Assembly: GCA_023139105.1 (NCBI GenBank) | Contig: JAGLOF010000011.1 | Coordinates: forward strand, 1-64,000 | Length of the DNA stretch: 64,000 bases | Direction: 5' to 3' | Source: a bacterium | GTDB taxonomy: Bacteria > Zhuqueibacterota > QNDG01 > JAGLOF01 | Position numbers and translations under genes: made by a program | The notes under the pieces: generated by a model | What the model was told of the DNA's origin: nothing | The model's database searches: none | The model's input: only the letters and a program-made list of their open reading frames with translations | Shown: piece by piece, positions 48,442 through 57,626 of the stretch | Layout of the letters: every line of letters starts with the position of its first letter | How positions within the stretch are numbered: position 1 is the first letter of the stretch

Positions 48442-49758
48442 TTATCTGTTTAACTGACCCATAGCTCTTTCAAGCCGGGCAATAGCATATTTATAGCTGT
48501 AAAGTGCCTGGATAAAATCACTCTTGGCCTGACGCGACTGCACCTGAGCATTTAAAAGATCCAGCATTGTACCTGCACCGAGCGAGTAACGCTCCTGATT
48601 CAGGCGAAGACCTTCCTCGGCAGCTTCTTCTGCATTACGGGAGACGGCGATCTCTCTCTTGAACTGCTCAACCTCAAAATATGACTGCTTGACTTCCAGC
48701 TCTATGTCACGCTTGGCCTGCATAAGTGCCTTCCGGCTGGATTTTTTTGCAAGACGGGCCTTGGCAGTCTGTGCGACACGTGCTCCTCCCTGTAAAAGGG
48801 GAATACTCAATTGAGCACCCATGTACCAACGATAATCCGTATCAAATAAATTATCTATCTTATTAAAATCCTTATTGTTCCAATTATGCTGAAAGAAAGC
48901 CGAGACAGAAGGCAGCCAACGGCCTATCGCTACACCCATACCGGCATTGGCAGCTGCCAGATTACTTTGTGCCTGCATCAGGCTGGGATGTGCTCCCAGC
49001 GCATTACCCATGGCATCTGCATAACCGACTTCCACTTCAGGTACATTGAGATTATCTTTCACTCTTATCTCATTGTCTACTTCAAAACCCAGGACATGAT
49101 TCAATGATGCACGAGCAATAGAGAGACTATTCTCTGCACGGATTACTCCCAACTTATCCCTTTCAGCCTGCACTTTAGCAGTCAGAACATCTGATTTGGG
49201 TACTTTACCTACTTCATACAGGGCATTAGCCCGCTTTAAGGATTCCTGAGATGATTTGCCTGTTTCTTCAGCAACATCCAACATTTTTTCAGATTTGAGC
49301 AAATTATAATAACGTTCTTTAACTAAATATATAATATTCTGCTTGGTTCCGGCAAAACTGTAGACAGCACTCTTTTTCAGGGCCAAGCTCTGCTTCAATC
49401 CGTAGACATTTTGCACACTCAATTCCTGAGAAACTGTAATTCTGCTGCTGGAATAATAACTACTCTCTTTATCACGTAATGGCACCAGGATACCCGTTGT
49501 CTGGTCTATATATTTTGCAGATAGAGCTCCGCTAACCTGATGTGTATATCCAAGGTTGGCAGAGGCATTAGGCAAAAGACTGGCTACAGACACCCAGACA
49601 TCCTTACCCGCCATCTTCATTTGAAATTCACTCATAATGAGCTGTGGATTCTGTTCCATTGCAACACCCACACACTCATCCAGAGTTAAAACTTTGTCCT
49701 GGGCAATTGCGCCCATACTGATTATTAAAATCAAAAATAACGAAAACAACCGTTTCAT
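48442..49758 (-). CDS. TolC-like outer-membrane efflux protein
   Basis: LTLDECVGVAMEQNPQL, duplicated OEP repeats, LNQERYSLGAGTMLDLLNAQVQ. Confidence 0.95.
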   Translation of the reverse strand: MKRLFSLFLILIISMGAIAQDKVLTLDECVGVAMEQNPQLIMSEFQMKMAGKDVWVSVASLLPNASANLGYTHQVSGALSAKYIDQTTGILVPLRDKESSYYSSSRITVSQELSVQNVYGLKQSLALKKSAVYSFAGTKQNIIYLVKERYYNLLKSEKMLDVAEETGKSSQESLKRANALYEVGKVPKSDVLTAKVQAERDKLGVIRAENSLSIARASLNHVLGFEVDNEIRVKDNLNVPEVEVGYADAMGNALGAHPSLMQAQSNLAAANAGMGVAIGRWLPSVSAFFQHNWNNKDFNKIDNLFDTDYRWYMGAQLSIPLLQGGARVAQTAKARLAKKSSRKALMQAKRDIELEVKQSYFEVEQFKREIAVSRNAEEAAEEGLRLNQERYSLGAGTMLDLLNAQVQSRQAKSDFIQALYSYKYAIARLERAMGQLNR

Positions 49759-49791
49759 AGCTACACCTTTCCTTACGTTATAGATCATTTA

Positions 49792-50511
49792 TTACATACC
49801 AAAATTGCTGAGCAGCCCGCCAAATACCACCGAGAGTACAATCCAGATCCCCCATAGTGTTGCAACAACGGTGATTGCTTTATTGATTGTAAATTTGAAG
49901 ATGGCTGTAAATCCAAACACCCACACAACATTTTGCCAGATAGCAAAAATATCCAGTTGTTTGAAAATACGATACAGAATCGATTGAGGGGCACCGAGTT
50001 CAGGTGTTGGAAGCAGTAGAGCTAAACTGGTAGTTACGCCATATGAACTACCTCTGGAATAGACCAGAAAAGAAGTTACTATCATGCCGACAATGCCGAT
50101 AAGACTCCCCCAACACACCATGCTGAATACTTTCTTGAACTTTGATTCACCGCCTCCGATAACATTACCGGCAAAAAGAAAAATAGCTGCCAGAATAACC
50201 CAGAATATCAAAGTTCCTACAGGAGCAAAAATCAACCCCACATACCGCATAGCTCCCTCTGATTGACTTATGACCATATCAATCTGCTCCTGAGGTGCCT
50301 CATTGACCTCCATGAGCGCAATACGGTCATTAATCTGTATGTCTGCTACAAAAAACTGAGTTGCACAAACAACAACTGCAAAGAGCAGAAATGGAATAAA
50401 CCAACTGGGCTTACGGTCTACACTCTCAAAAGCCTGCCCCGGAGAAGTAAACACGGCTATAATGCGCTGAAATGCATTTAACTCCTGTACTTCCGAACGT
50501 ACCTCACTCAT
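49792..50511 (-). CDS. Yip1-family membrane protein
   Basis: FQRIIAVFTSPGQAFESVDRKPSWFIPFLL and Yip1-like TM organisation. Confidence 0.85.
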   Translation of the reverse strand: MSEVRSEVQELNAFQRIIAVFTSPGQAFESVDRKPSWFIPFLLFAVVVCATQFFVADIQINDRIALMEVNEAPQEQIDMVISQSEGAMRYVGLIFAPVGTLIFWVILAAIFLFAGNVIGGGESKFKKVFSMVCWGSLIGIVGMIVTSFLVYSRGSSYGVTTSLALLLPTPELGAPQSILYRIFKQLDIFAIWQNVVWVFGFTAIFKFTINKAITVVATLWGIWIVLSVVFGGLLSNFGM

Positions 50512-50635
50512 AGCACCTCCTTAGTAACTCATTAGATCGACCAATTAATATGACGTAAAGAAAGGATAAATGTTTCAGGAATTCGTAATAAAAAACTCCT
50601 GTGAAACGGTTGTTTGCTTGCAAAATTGATACATT

Positions 50636-52039
50636 TTAATTTTTATCAATATAGTCATGCTTGATACGCAGCAAGTATTCTTTTGCTGCCTCATATTCAT
50701 TAGGAATCTCTCCATCAAGAATTGCTTCCTCAATGATTTTTTTTAACTTTCCTACCATTGGCCCCGGCTCAAGATCGCAGATGCTCATTATCTCATCACC
50801 ACGTACAGGAGATTGAAAAGCTCTCATACGATCTTTCTCTTCAACTTCTTTCATGCGCTGCATTACATAATCAAAATTGTGTAAATGCTTTTTAACGCGA
50901 TCAGGATTCCCCGAGGTTATATCTGCCCTGCAGAACAGCATCAAATCATCTACATCCTCTCCTGCAAGCACCAGTAACCTGCGGACAGCAGAATCTGTAA
51001 CTTCCTCACTTGTTAAATGAATAGGCCGCATATGTAACTTTGTCAGTTTCCTGCTGTACTTTAAATATTCATTGGAGAGCTTCAAACGCCTGCAAACCTT
51101 GTGAAGCATGCGTGCACCAACAAGTTCATGTCCATGAAATGTCCAGCCCGTACCTTCAACAAATCTTTTGGTGTATGGTTTACCAATATCATGAACAAGT
51201 GCAATGAAGCGCAAAATAGGATCATCACTTACAGCAGCCACATTGTCAACAACCTTCATTGTATGGTCAAAAACATCTTTATGATGATAACGATCACGCT
51301 GCTCAACACCGGCAAGTTGTTCTATTTCAGGAAAAATAATCTCCAGTATGCCTGTTTTCATTAGCAAAATCAGTCCAATAGACGGTTTTGCATGAGATAG
51401 AATCTTCAGAAACTCATCGGTAATACGTTCCTGACTGATAATGCTCAAGCGATCCCGCATCTGCATGATTGCAGCCAATGCACTCTCTTCAATGTTAAAG
51501 TCCAGCTGACTGGCAAAACGAACAGCTCGCATTATGCGCAGAGGATCATCATCAAAGGTGGCAACCGGATCTAAAGGTGTACGGAGTATCTTCTTATCAA
51601 GATCTATGCGACCGTCAAAGGGATCTGAAATAGCCCCGAAAGTCCCGGCATTTACTGACATTGCCATTGCATTAACAGTAAAATCTCTTCGGGTCAGATC
51701 TTCAGACAGAGTAGCTATCTCTACATTTGGATTCCGTGAATCCTTATGATAAGTCTCGCTTCTGGCAGTGACAAACTCAAATTTATAATCATCCTTAAGA
51801 AACGATGCTGTTCCAAACTTTGAATAGACAACAAAACCATGGCCACGCAGAGCTTTCATTGCATTTTCTGCCAGCTTCGGCCCATCTCCGACTACTACAA
51901 AATCAATTTCATCTGTACTGCGGCCCGCCAAACTATCCCTGACATAACCGCCAACCGCGTATGCTTCAACACCAGTTTTATCACAAACTTTACCAATTTC
52001 AATTAAATATTTCTCTAAACTTTTGGACATATTTTTCAA
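50636..52039 (-). CDS. CCA tRNA nucleotidyltransferase / poly(A) polymerase family with HD domain
   Basis: AYAVGGYVRDSLAGRSTDEIDFVVVGDG, RRDFTVNAMAM, DPLRIMRAVRFASQL, ALVHDIGKPYTK. Confidence 0.93.
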   Translation of the reverse strand: MKNMSKSLEKYLIEIGKVCDKTGVEAYAVGGYVRDSLAGRSTDEIDFVVVGDGPKLAENAMKALRGHGFVVYSKFGTASFLKDDYKFEFVTARSETYHKDSRNPNVEIATLSEDLTRRDFTVNAMAMSVNAGTFGAISDPFDGRIDLDKKILRTPLDPVATFDDDPLRIMRAVRFASQLDFNIEESALAAIMQMRDRLSIISQERITDEFLKILSHAKPSIGLILLMKTGILEIIFPEIEQLAGVEQRDRYHHKDVFDHTMKVVDNVAAVSDDPILRFIALVHDIGKPYTKRFVEGTGWTFHGHELVGARMLHKVCRRLKLSNEYLKYSRKLTKLHMRPIHLTSEEVTDSAVRRLLVLAGEDVDDLMLFCRADITSGNPDRVKKHLHNFDYVMQRMKEVEEKDRMRAFQSPVRGDEIMSICDLEPGPMVGKLKKIIEEAILDGEIPNEYEAAKEYLLRIKHDYIDKN

Positions 52040-52084
52040 ACCCTGTCTATACTATACCGATAACATTGATTAATATTCAAAAAT

Positions 52085-53083
52085 TTATTTTTTTTCTCCG
52101 CGAACAGCCTCTCGATACCAGCGTGATGTGGCTGTTATTGCTTCATCAACGGTAACGGCAGGGCTATACCCGAGTACAGTAGCGGCTTTTTCAACAGAAA
52201 AATGAAAATCACTGCATAGATGTTCTGCCAGATAACATGTAATAAAAGGACGCTGTTTAAGCCTTAAGGAGCGGTGTAGACTCTCCATACATCTGGCAAG
52301 TGCGCGCACAAATCCCGGCTTCAATGACAGGCGTGGATGCGGCAAGTCCAAAGCAGAACAAAGCCTGTCAAAATATTCTTTCCAGCTCATTTTTATGCCA
52401 TCTGTGATTATAAAGGTATCACCTGCCGCAGCCGGATGAAGACCACCTAATAAGATTCCGTCTGCCAGGTTTTCCACATATGTAAAAGCACCAAGAGTTC
52501 TGCCGTTGTCAATAAGCAGTAATAACCCCTTCTCAAGCATAGGTGCCATCTTCAAAAGGCTGGTTCTGTCACCGGGTCCATATACATCTCCGGGCCTGAT
52601 AATCACTGTTTCCATACCGCCTTTTTGATGAAATGCCCGTACCACCTCCTCTGCCTCTCTCTTGGATTGACAATATGGAAAGGGCGTCGGATTTTGAGGC
52701 GCGGTCTCATCCATATCCTGGGCATCTATAAATGAATGCACAGCAACAGAGCTGACATAGACCAGGCGTTTAACACCGGCAGCAGCTGAGAGCTCCATCA
52801 ATCGCCGTGTAGCATAAACATTGATCTCCCTGAACCACTCCAGGCTGCCCCAATCTCCTACAGCGGCAGCTACATGATAGACAACGTCAATATCTTTTAC
52901 TACAGAGGCCAATGCCTCTTTATCATTCAATGATACGACCTCAAGATCAACATTAAGGCCCTTCAACAGACTGAGATCACTGGTCTTACGTACGAGACCA
53001 CGGACATAGTCACCGCGATCCAGCAGTTTCTTACACACAGCGGCACCAACAAAACCATTAGCACCTGTAACCAATACTTTCAA
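52085..53083 (-). CDS. NAD-dependent epimerase/dehydratase (extended SDR)
   Basis: KVLVTGANGFVGAAVCKKLL, YxxxK-like YCQSKREAE. Confidence 0.93.
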   Translation of the reverse strand: MKVLVTGANGFVGAAVCKKLLDRGDYVRGLVRKTSDLSLLKGLNVDLEVVSLNDKEALASVVKDIDVVYHVAAAVGDWGSLEWFREINVYATRRLMELSAAAGVKRLVYVSSVAVHSFIDAQDMDETAPQNPTPFPYCQSKREAEEVVRAFHQKGGMETVIIRPGDVYGPGDRTSLLKMAPMLEKGLLLLIDNGRTLGAFTYVENLADGILLGGLHPAAAGDTFIITDGIKMSWKEYFDRLCSALDLPHPRLSLKPGFVRALARCMESLHRSLRLKQRPFITCYLAEHLCSDFHFSVEKAATVLGYSPAVTVDEAITATSRWYREAVRGEKK

Positions 53084-53113
53084 ATATGCTCCGCAGAAAA
53101 TCAGAATAAAATA

Positions 53114-53887
53114 TTATGACAATCGTATGCTTACAAATATGTCGGTAGCAATCCCTACAATAATATGCAGGATCAATGGATATATGATTGATCTTGACCT
53201 GATTGCCAGATAACCAAAAGCGAGACCAGCGGCAATTGCTCCAAAACTCTCAGAAGCAGGTTTACCGATATGGACAATGGCAGATGGAATTGTCTGGATT
53301 AAAATTGCCGGCAGTGCACCAAATTTACGCTCAAGACCAAAGAGCATGAAACCTCTGAACATAAATTCCCAGCTGACATAGTATACAATATAAAAACATT
53401 CCACCAGAAGAAAAAGTCTCCAATGACCAATCATCGACCTGGCCAGGGGATACTCAGCCTGAATACCAGGTTGTGCCGCGCCTGTATATGCCGCCCAAAG
53501 CAGAAATGGGGCGGCAATCATGACAAATCTCATGCCGTAGCGCCAATCGCCCAACTTGAATCCAAAATCTTTCAACCCTTTTCTAAATCCTACTTTTACA
53601 AAAAAATAGGGTATCCAGAACATCAACAGAAATGCCGACAAATACTCATAGATTGTGCTGTAAATATCTTGATTCCACCGTCCCTGCAATCCCTTGAACA
53701 GAGCATCAAAATCAGTCTGTTTTCCGTAATAGACCCATAAAGTCAATAGAATAGGAACAATAAACAGAATGAAAGTTGATTCTGTATCGCGTTCCGAAAA
53801 AAGTTTACGGAAGGTGATCTTTATCTCATCTGCCACCTGCTGCCCCTTCAGGGAATCGCCTGAAGCATCCATTTCATATTTTTTCAT
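53114..53887 (-). CDS. CPBP-family intramembrane metalloprotease
   Basis: SWEFMFRGFMLFGLERKFG, IPSAIVHIGKPASESFGAIAAGLAFGYLA. Confidence 0.85.
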   Translation of the reverse strand: MKKYEMDASGDSLKGQQVADEIKITFRKLFSERDTESTFILFIVPILLTLWVYYGKQTDFDALFKGLQGRWNQDIYSTIYEYLSAFLLMFWIPYFFVKVGFRKGLKDFGFKLGDWRYGMRFVMIAAPFLLWAAYTGAAQPGIQAEYPLARSMIGHWRLFLLVECFYIVYYVSWEFMFRGFMLFGLERKFGALPAILIQTIPSAIVHIGKPASESFGAIAAGLAFGYLAIRSRSIIYPLILHIIVGIATDIFVSIRLS

Positions 53888-56058
53888 TTTATCAATATCA
53901 CCTTCTGGGTTGTCACATATCCAAGAGCTTCAAAACGGACAAAATAGATTCCGCTATGCAAATTCTCTCCGTCAATTACATACCGATAAGAACCATTTGA
54001 CCCGGCCCGGATTACAGACTCTTCGATTATGCGCCCCAATGTGTCAAAGAGATCTATCTTCACTTCAGCAGGTTGAGATAAATGATAGTCAATAGTAGCA
54101 GATGGATTAAAAGGATTTGGATACGCGGCGTCAACCATAAATCTATTTGGCTTAATTGCATCATCTTGTACAGCTGTTGTACCAAGCATGGAGAACACAT
54201 CTAACTTACCCCATCCCCAGATATTATTTGGCAGTGATGAACCAGTATATCCATCCTGTATTGCGGAACTTGCAAGTGCGCTGCGTACCTGGGCATTGGT
54301 GGCTGAAGGATATTTTTGAAAATAAAGAGCCAGACAGCCTGCTGTAATCGGGCTGGACATACTCGTACCACTCATATTTGCATGTTTACCCCCCTGCACA
54401 ATTTCCTCAGGATAAATTGCACCCTCTTGTTCTGCTGCAACTGAGAGCGAAGAAATAATACCGTGTCCCGGTGCAGTAATTTCAGGTTTGATACGCCCGT
54501 CTGCCGAAGGGCCCATACTTGAGAAAGGGGCAATATCATGCACACTTCCATCAAGACCCCAGAGATTACCATCTTTATCAGTAAATTGAGTCCTGTTGGT
54601 ATAAGCACCCACCGCAATAATCTCCATACCTGTAGCAGGCAGGCCCACAGAATAATCATTATCCGCTGCTGTGTACTGAGCATCACCTACAGTCCCGGGA
54701 TAACTCTGTCCGACATCTGCCACCCAGGCATGAATGCGTGAATTACCATTTTTTATATATAGGCGCCAAAGATCCAGACGACCTACCTCTCCTGTATCCC
54801 AGTCCCAATCCAGAACATCTGCAATCTGAATCAGCACAGCACTTACGGAATCAGATACGGCAGAGGCCTGAAAGAAGACAGTACCTACGTCATTACCAAG
54901 ATTCTCCTGCTTGGCATTATCGGAGATAGTTTGTGTTGTATAATATGGTGTCATACCACCAGTTTCCAGCGGACCACCTGAAAAAGTTATAGGATTATAA
55001 TCACTTGAATCGGCACCAATTGCAAATTCAACCGTATTGATCATGGAATTAGGCACACGTATATATATCCAGATCTCGCCGTATTCATCAGTTGCATTGA
55101 AGTAAGTCCATTGAAGATTATTTGAAGAACTTCCTACGTGGATATTATCTGCGCCTTCATTGCCTGCAGCGGCACAAAAAGCTCTTCCACTTTGACCCTT
55201 CAACAATAGATCCAGACGCCGCGGTTCATCACCACTGCCGTCATGCGGTCCACCGTGGCTGCCCAGACTGGCATTGATTACGCAAGGAAGCCCAAGATTT
55301 TGAGCGATTTGATAAATGTAATTAGCACCATCCACAACACCTGTTGAATTTTCAAAATTCAGCGCAACCATGACAATATGAGCTCCCGGTGCCATGCCTG
55401 AGTATGTACCCACAGCCTGGCCATTACCGGCTGCACTGCCTGCTACATGCGTACCATGCCCGTCGGGATCTTCATGCGTGCATGCTCCACTGTTAATTTG
55501 AGCCGCTGTCCATTCCATTCCATAACTATATCCCGATGGAGTAGTTCCACTCTCATTCTGATCCCAGATTGATAAAATACGCGTACTACCATCAGTATTT
55601 TTAAAATCAGCATGATCAATATCAATGCCTGAATCGATGATTCCCACAACAACACCTTCACCCGTATATGCCTGATTTAAAGGTGCCTGCCCATTCCACA
55701 CATCATCGGCCCTGACAGCCTGAGCAGCTTGATCATTGAGTTTTCTCATTCTCCGGCCCAGGCGAATGCGGTGTACATCAACTTTATCTGCTAATTCCAT
55801 AATCCGATCAAGCGGCATTGATGCGGTTATATAATAACCTTGATCCGTATTTACCCAACCGCTTGCTTCACGCACAGCTTCTGCCGCATTCTCTCCATCC
55901 ACAAAAACACGAACATTCTCTGCCGATGTTTTATAGATTTGCCCTGAAAGCATTCTCTTGAGTGTCAGACCAATTTTATCAGAAGGTGCCTGTTCTGCCA
56001 TAAGTATTATTGGAATAAATACTGCCAATAAAATTTGAATTAATAAAGACCGCTTCAT
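53884..56058 (-). CDS. S8 subtilisin-like protease with C-terminal sorting domain
   Basis: VGIIDSGIDIDHADF, HGTHVAGSAAG, MSGTSMSSPITAGCLAL; C-terminus YPNPFNPSATIDYHL...KVILIK. Confidence 0.97.
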   Translation of the reverse strand: MKRSLLIQILLAVFIPIILMAEQAPSDKIGLTLKRMLSGQIYKTSAENVRVFVDGENAAEAVREASGWVNTDQGYYITASMPLDRIMELADKVDVHRIRLGRRMRKLNDQAAQAVRADDVWNGQAPLNQAYTGEGVVVGIIDSGIDIDHADFKNTDGSTRILSIWDQNESGTTPSGYSYGMEWTAAQINSGACTHEDPDGHGTHVAGSAAGNGQAVGTYSGMAPGAHIVMVALNFENSTGVVDGANYIYQIAQNLGLPCVINASLGSHGGPHDGSGDEPRRLDLLLKGQSGRAFCAAAGNEGADNIHVGSSSNNLQWTYFNATDEYGEIWIYIRVPNSMINTVEFAIGADSSDYNPITFSGGPLETGGMTPYYTTQTISDNAKQENLGNDVGTVFFQASAVSDSVSAVLIQIADVLDWDWDTGEVGRLDLWRLYIKNGNSRIHAWVADVGQSYPGTVGDAQYTAADNDYSVGLPATGMEIIAVGAYTNRTQFTDKDGNLWGLDGSVHDIAPFSSMGPSADGRIKPEITAPGHGIISSLSVAAEQEGAIYPEEIVQGGKHANMSGTSMSSPITAGCLALYFQKYPSATNAQVRSALASSAIQDGYTGSSLPNNIWGWGKLDVFSMLGTTAVQDDAIKPNRFMVDAAYPNPFNPSATIDYHLSQPAEVKIDLFDTLGRIIEESVIRAGSNGSYRYVIDGENLHSGIYFVRFEALGYVTTQKVILIK

Positions 56059-56411
56059 CGTATTGTTCCTTTCTTCAAAGGTTTCATAGCCTTAGCACCA
56101 GCGAGCCGGGTCACTTCATTGAATTTTGCCAGTTTATGGATTGCCTCAGCAGATGCCTGTGCTGTGAAAAGCTCACCCGTGACAGTTTGCAGTTCAACAC
56201 CCAGGCTTTCTATTTTTTCTTTGAGTTCACCTTCAATAGGCCCATCACACTCTCCAAAAAAACGGATCAGCGTATCTGTAGAATCAGCCAACGCCTGTTT
56301 GAGTCTGAAGTCTATCTTTGCTTCCGGTGTTGATTTATTCAGGACTGAACAGGCTGATACCAATACTATACTAATCAGCATAATAAAAATTGTTACTTTT
56401 CGAGACAACAT
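56055..56411 (-). CDS. Lipoprotein resembling a stand-alone I9-type protease propeptide/inhibitor
   Basis: Lipobox IVLVSACSVL; DTLIRFFGECDG...IESLGVELQTVTGELFTAQASAEAIHKLAKFNEVTRLAGAKAMKPL; ATG overlaps the subtilase gene. Confidence 0.55.
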   Translation of the reverse strand: MLSRKVTIFIMLISIVLVSACSVLNKSTPEAKIDFRLKQALADSTDTLIRFFGECDGPIEGELKEKIESLGVELQTVTGELFTAQASAEAIHKLAKFNEVTRLAGAKAMKPLKKGTIR

Positions 56412-56652
56412 TTCTGACCTCCTGTAAAATAGATGCTTCCCGAGAACTTCAAACATTCTATCAATAGATAAACACAATATACATAATATTATACATGCTC
56501 AACAGCAGCTTTTCAAACAATCACTCTGTTTTATGCACATTGGTCAATTATTAGATAATAAATAGTCTAACATTTTTTGCTCAAAAATGCAAATATTTTT
56601 TTATGTCGGAGGCAAAATTATATATTGTTACAAAGTATAGGCAGGATAAATA

Positions 56653-57030
56653 TTCAGGAGTGACAAACTTGGAGACAAAATGGAAACCTTTAAAAATGTC
56701 ACTCCCCAAAAAAAACTGTCATCTCCCGTACAGAACCGGGACTCAGCCTGCATGTTCCTGGCAGGGATCCATCATTAACCGGCTCCTCTATTCGATAATC
56801 ATAAGAAAGATTATTTTTTAATCCTCTCAATTGTAGACTCCTGACAGAGGCACTCAGGAGTGACAAACTTTTAAAATTTATGTCATCCCCCAAAAAAAAT
56901 GTCATCCCTGCATGCTCCTGGCAGGGATCCATCATTCAAAGGCTCACTTGTTATAACAGTAACGGAAAATACAATTTCAAAACTCCCTATTGTAGACTCC
57001 TGACAAGAGCACTCAGGAGAGACAAACTTT
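56653..57030 (+). repeat. Dispersed repeat copies B1 and B2 in tandem
   Basis: Repeated CAGGAGTGACAAACT...TGTCATC(TC)CCGTACAGAACCGGGACTCAGCCTGCATG-TCCTGGCAGGGATCCATCATT...TGTAGACTCCTGACAgAGGCACTCAGGAG; B2 lacks the CCGTACAGAACCGGG stem. Confidence 0.93.
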
Positions 57031-57052
57031 TGGGATTTATGCCATCATGAAA

Positions 57053-57343
57053 TCAACCAATCAAATCAAAATACAAATCTTTCCATTCGAGATTCACCGA
57101 TTCAATTAAACGAATTTTCCACGCCCGCTTCCATCTCTTCACCTGCTTTTCACGCTGTATGGCAACTTGTATATCAGAAGTTATCTCAAAATAGACAAGT
57201 TGATGCACACAATATTGCTTTGTAAATCCACCTCCAAGGTTATTTTTATGCTCATAAACACGTCTAATCAGGTCATTGGTCACACCAATATAAAGTGTGC
57301 CATATTTCTTGTTGGCGAGGATGTAAACATAATAACTATTCAT
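57053..57343 (-). CDS. GIY-YIG single-domain nuclease
   Basis: YYVYILANKKYGTLYIGVTNDLIRRVYEHKNN...YFEITSDIQVAIQREKQVKRWKR. Confidence 0.95.
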   Translation of the reverse strand: MNSYYVYILANKKYGTLYIGVTNDLIRRVYEHKNNLGGGFTKQYCVHQLVYFEITSDIQVAIQREKQVKRWKRAWKIRLIESVNLEWKDLYFDLIG

Positions 57344-57401
57344 AATTTATAAATATACACCAGCAAATCTTCATAAGCAAATATTTATTTTTTGATTTAA
57401 T

Positions 57402-57626
57402 TGTCCTCCCCCCAAAAAAACTGTCATCTCCCGTACAGAACCGGGACTCAGCCTGCATGCTCGTGGCAGGAACAGGCCCAGCGAAGCTGAATCCATCATT
57501 CAAAGGTACACTTGTACTAACAGTAACGGAAAATACATTTTTAATCCTCTCTATTGTAGACTCCTGACAAGAGCACTCAGGAGTGACATACTGTTTTTTA
57601 GATTTATGACATCCCCAAAAACACTG
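57402..57626 (+). repeat. Dispersed repeat copy B3, abutting the carB stop codon
   Basis: Same modules as B1/B2: GTCATCTCCCGTACAGAACCGGGACTCAGCCTGCATGCTCGTGGCAGG...TGTAGACTCCTGACAAGAGCACTCAGGAGTGACA. Confidence 0.92.

Noticed and set aside
56653-57626. CRISPR array in the repeat block
   Set aside because: Repeats are long, modular and irregularly spaced, not 25-40-bp repeats with uniform spacers; no cas genes.
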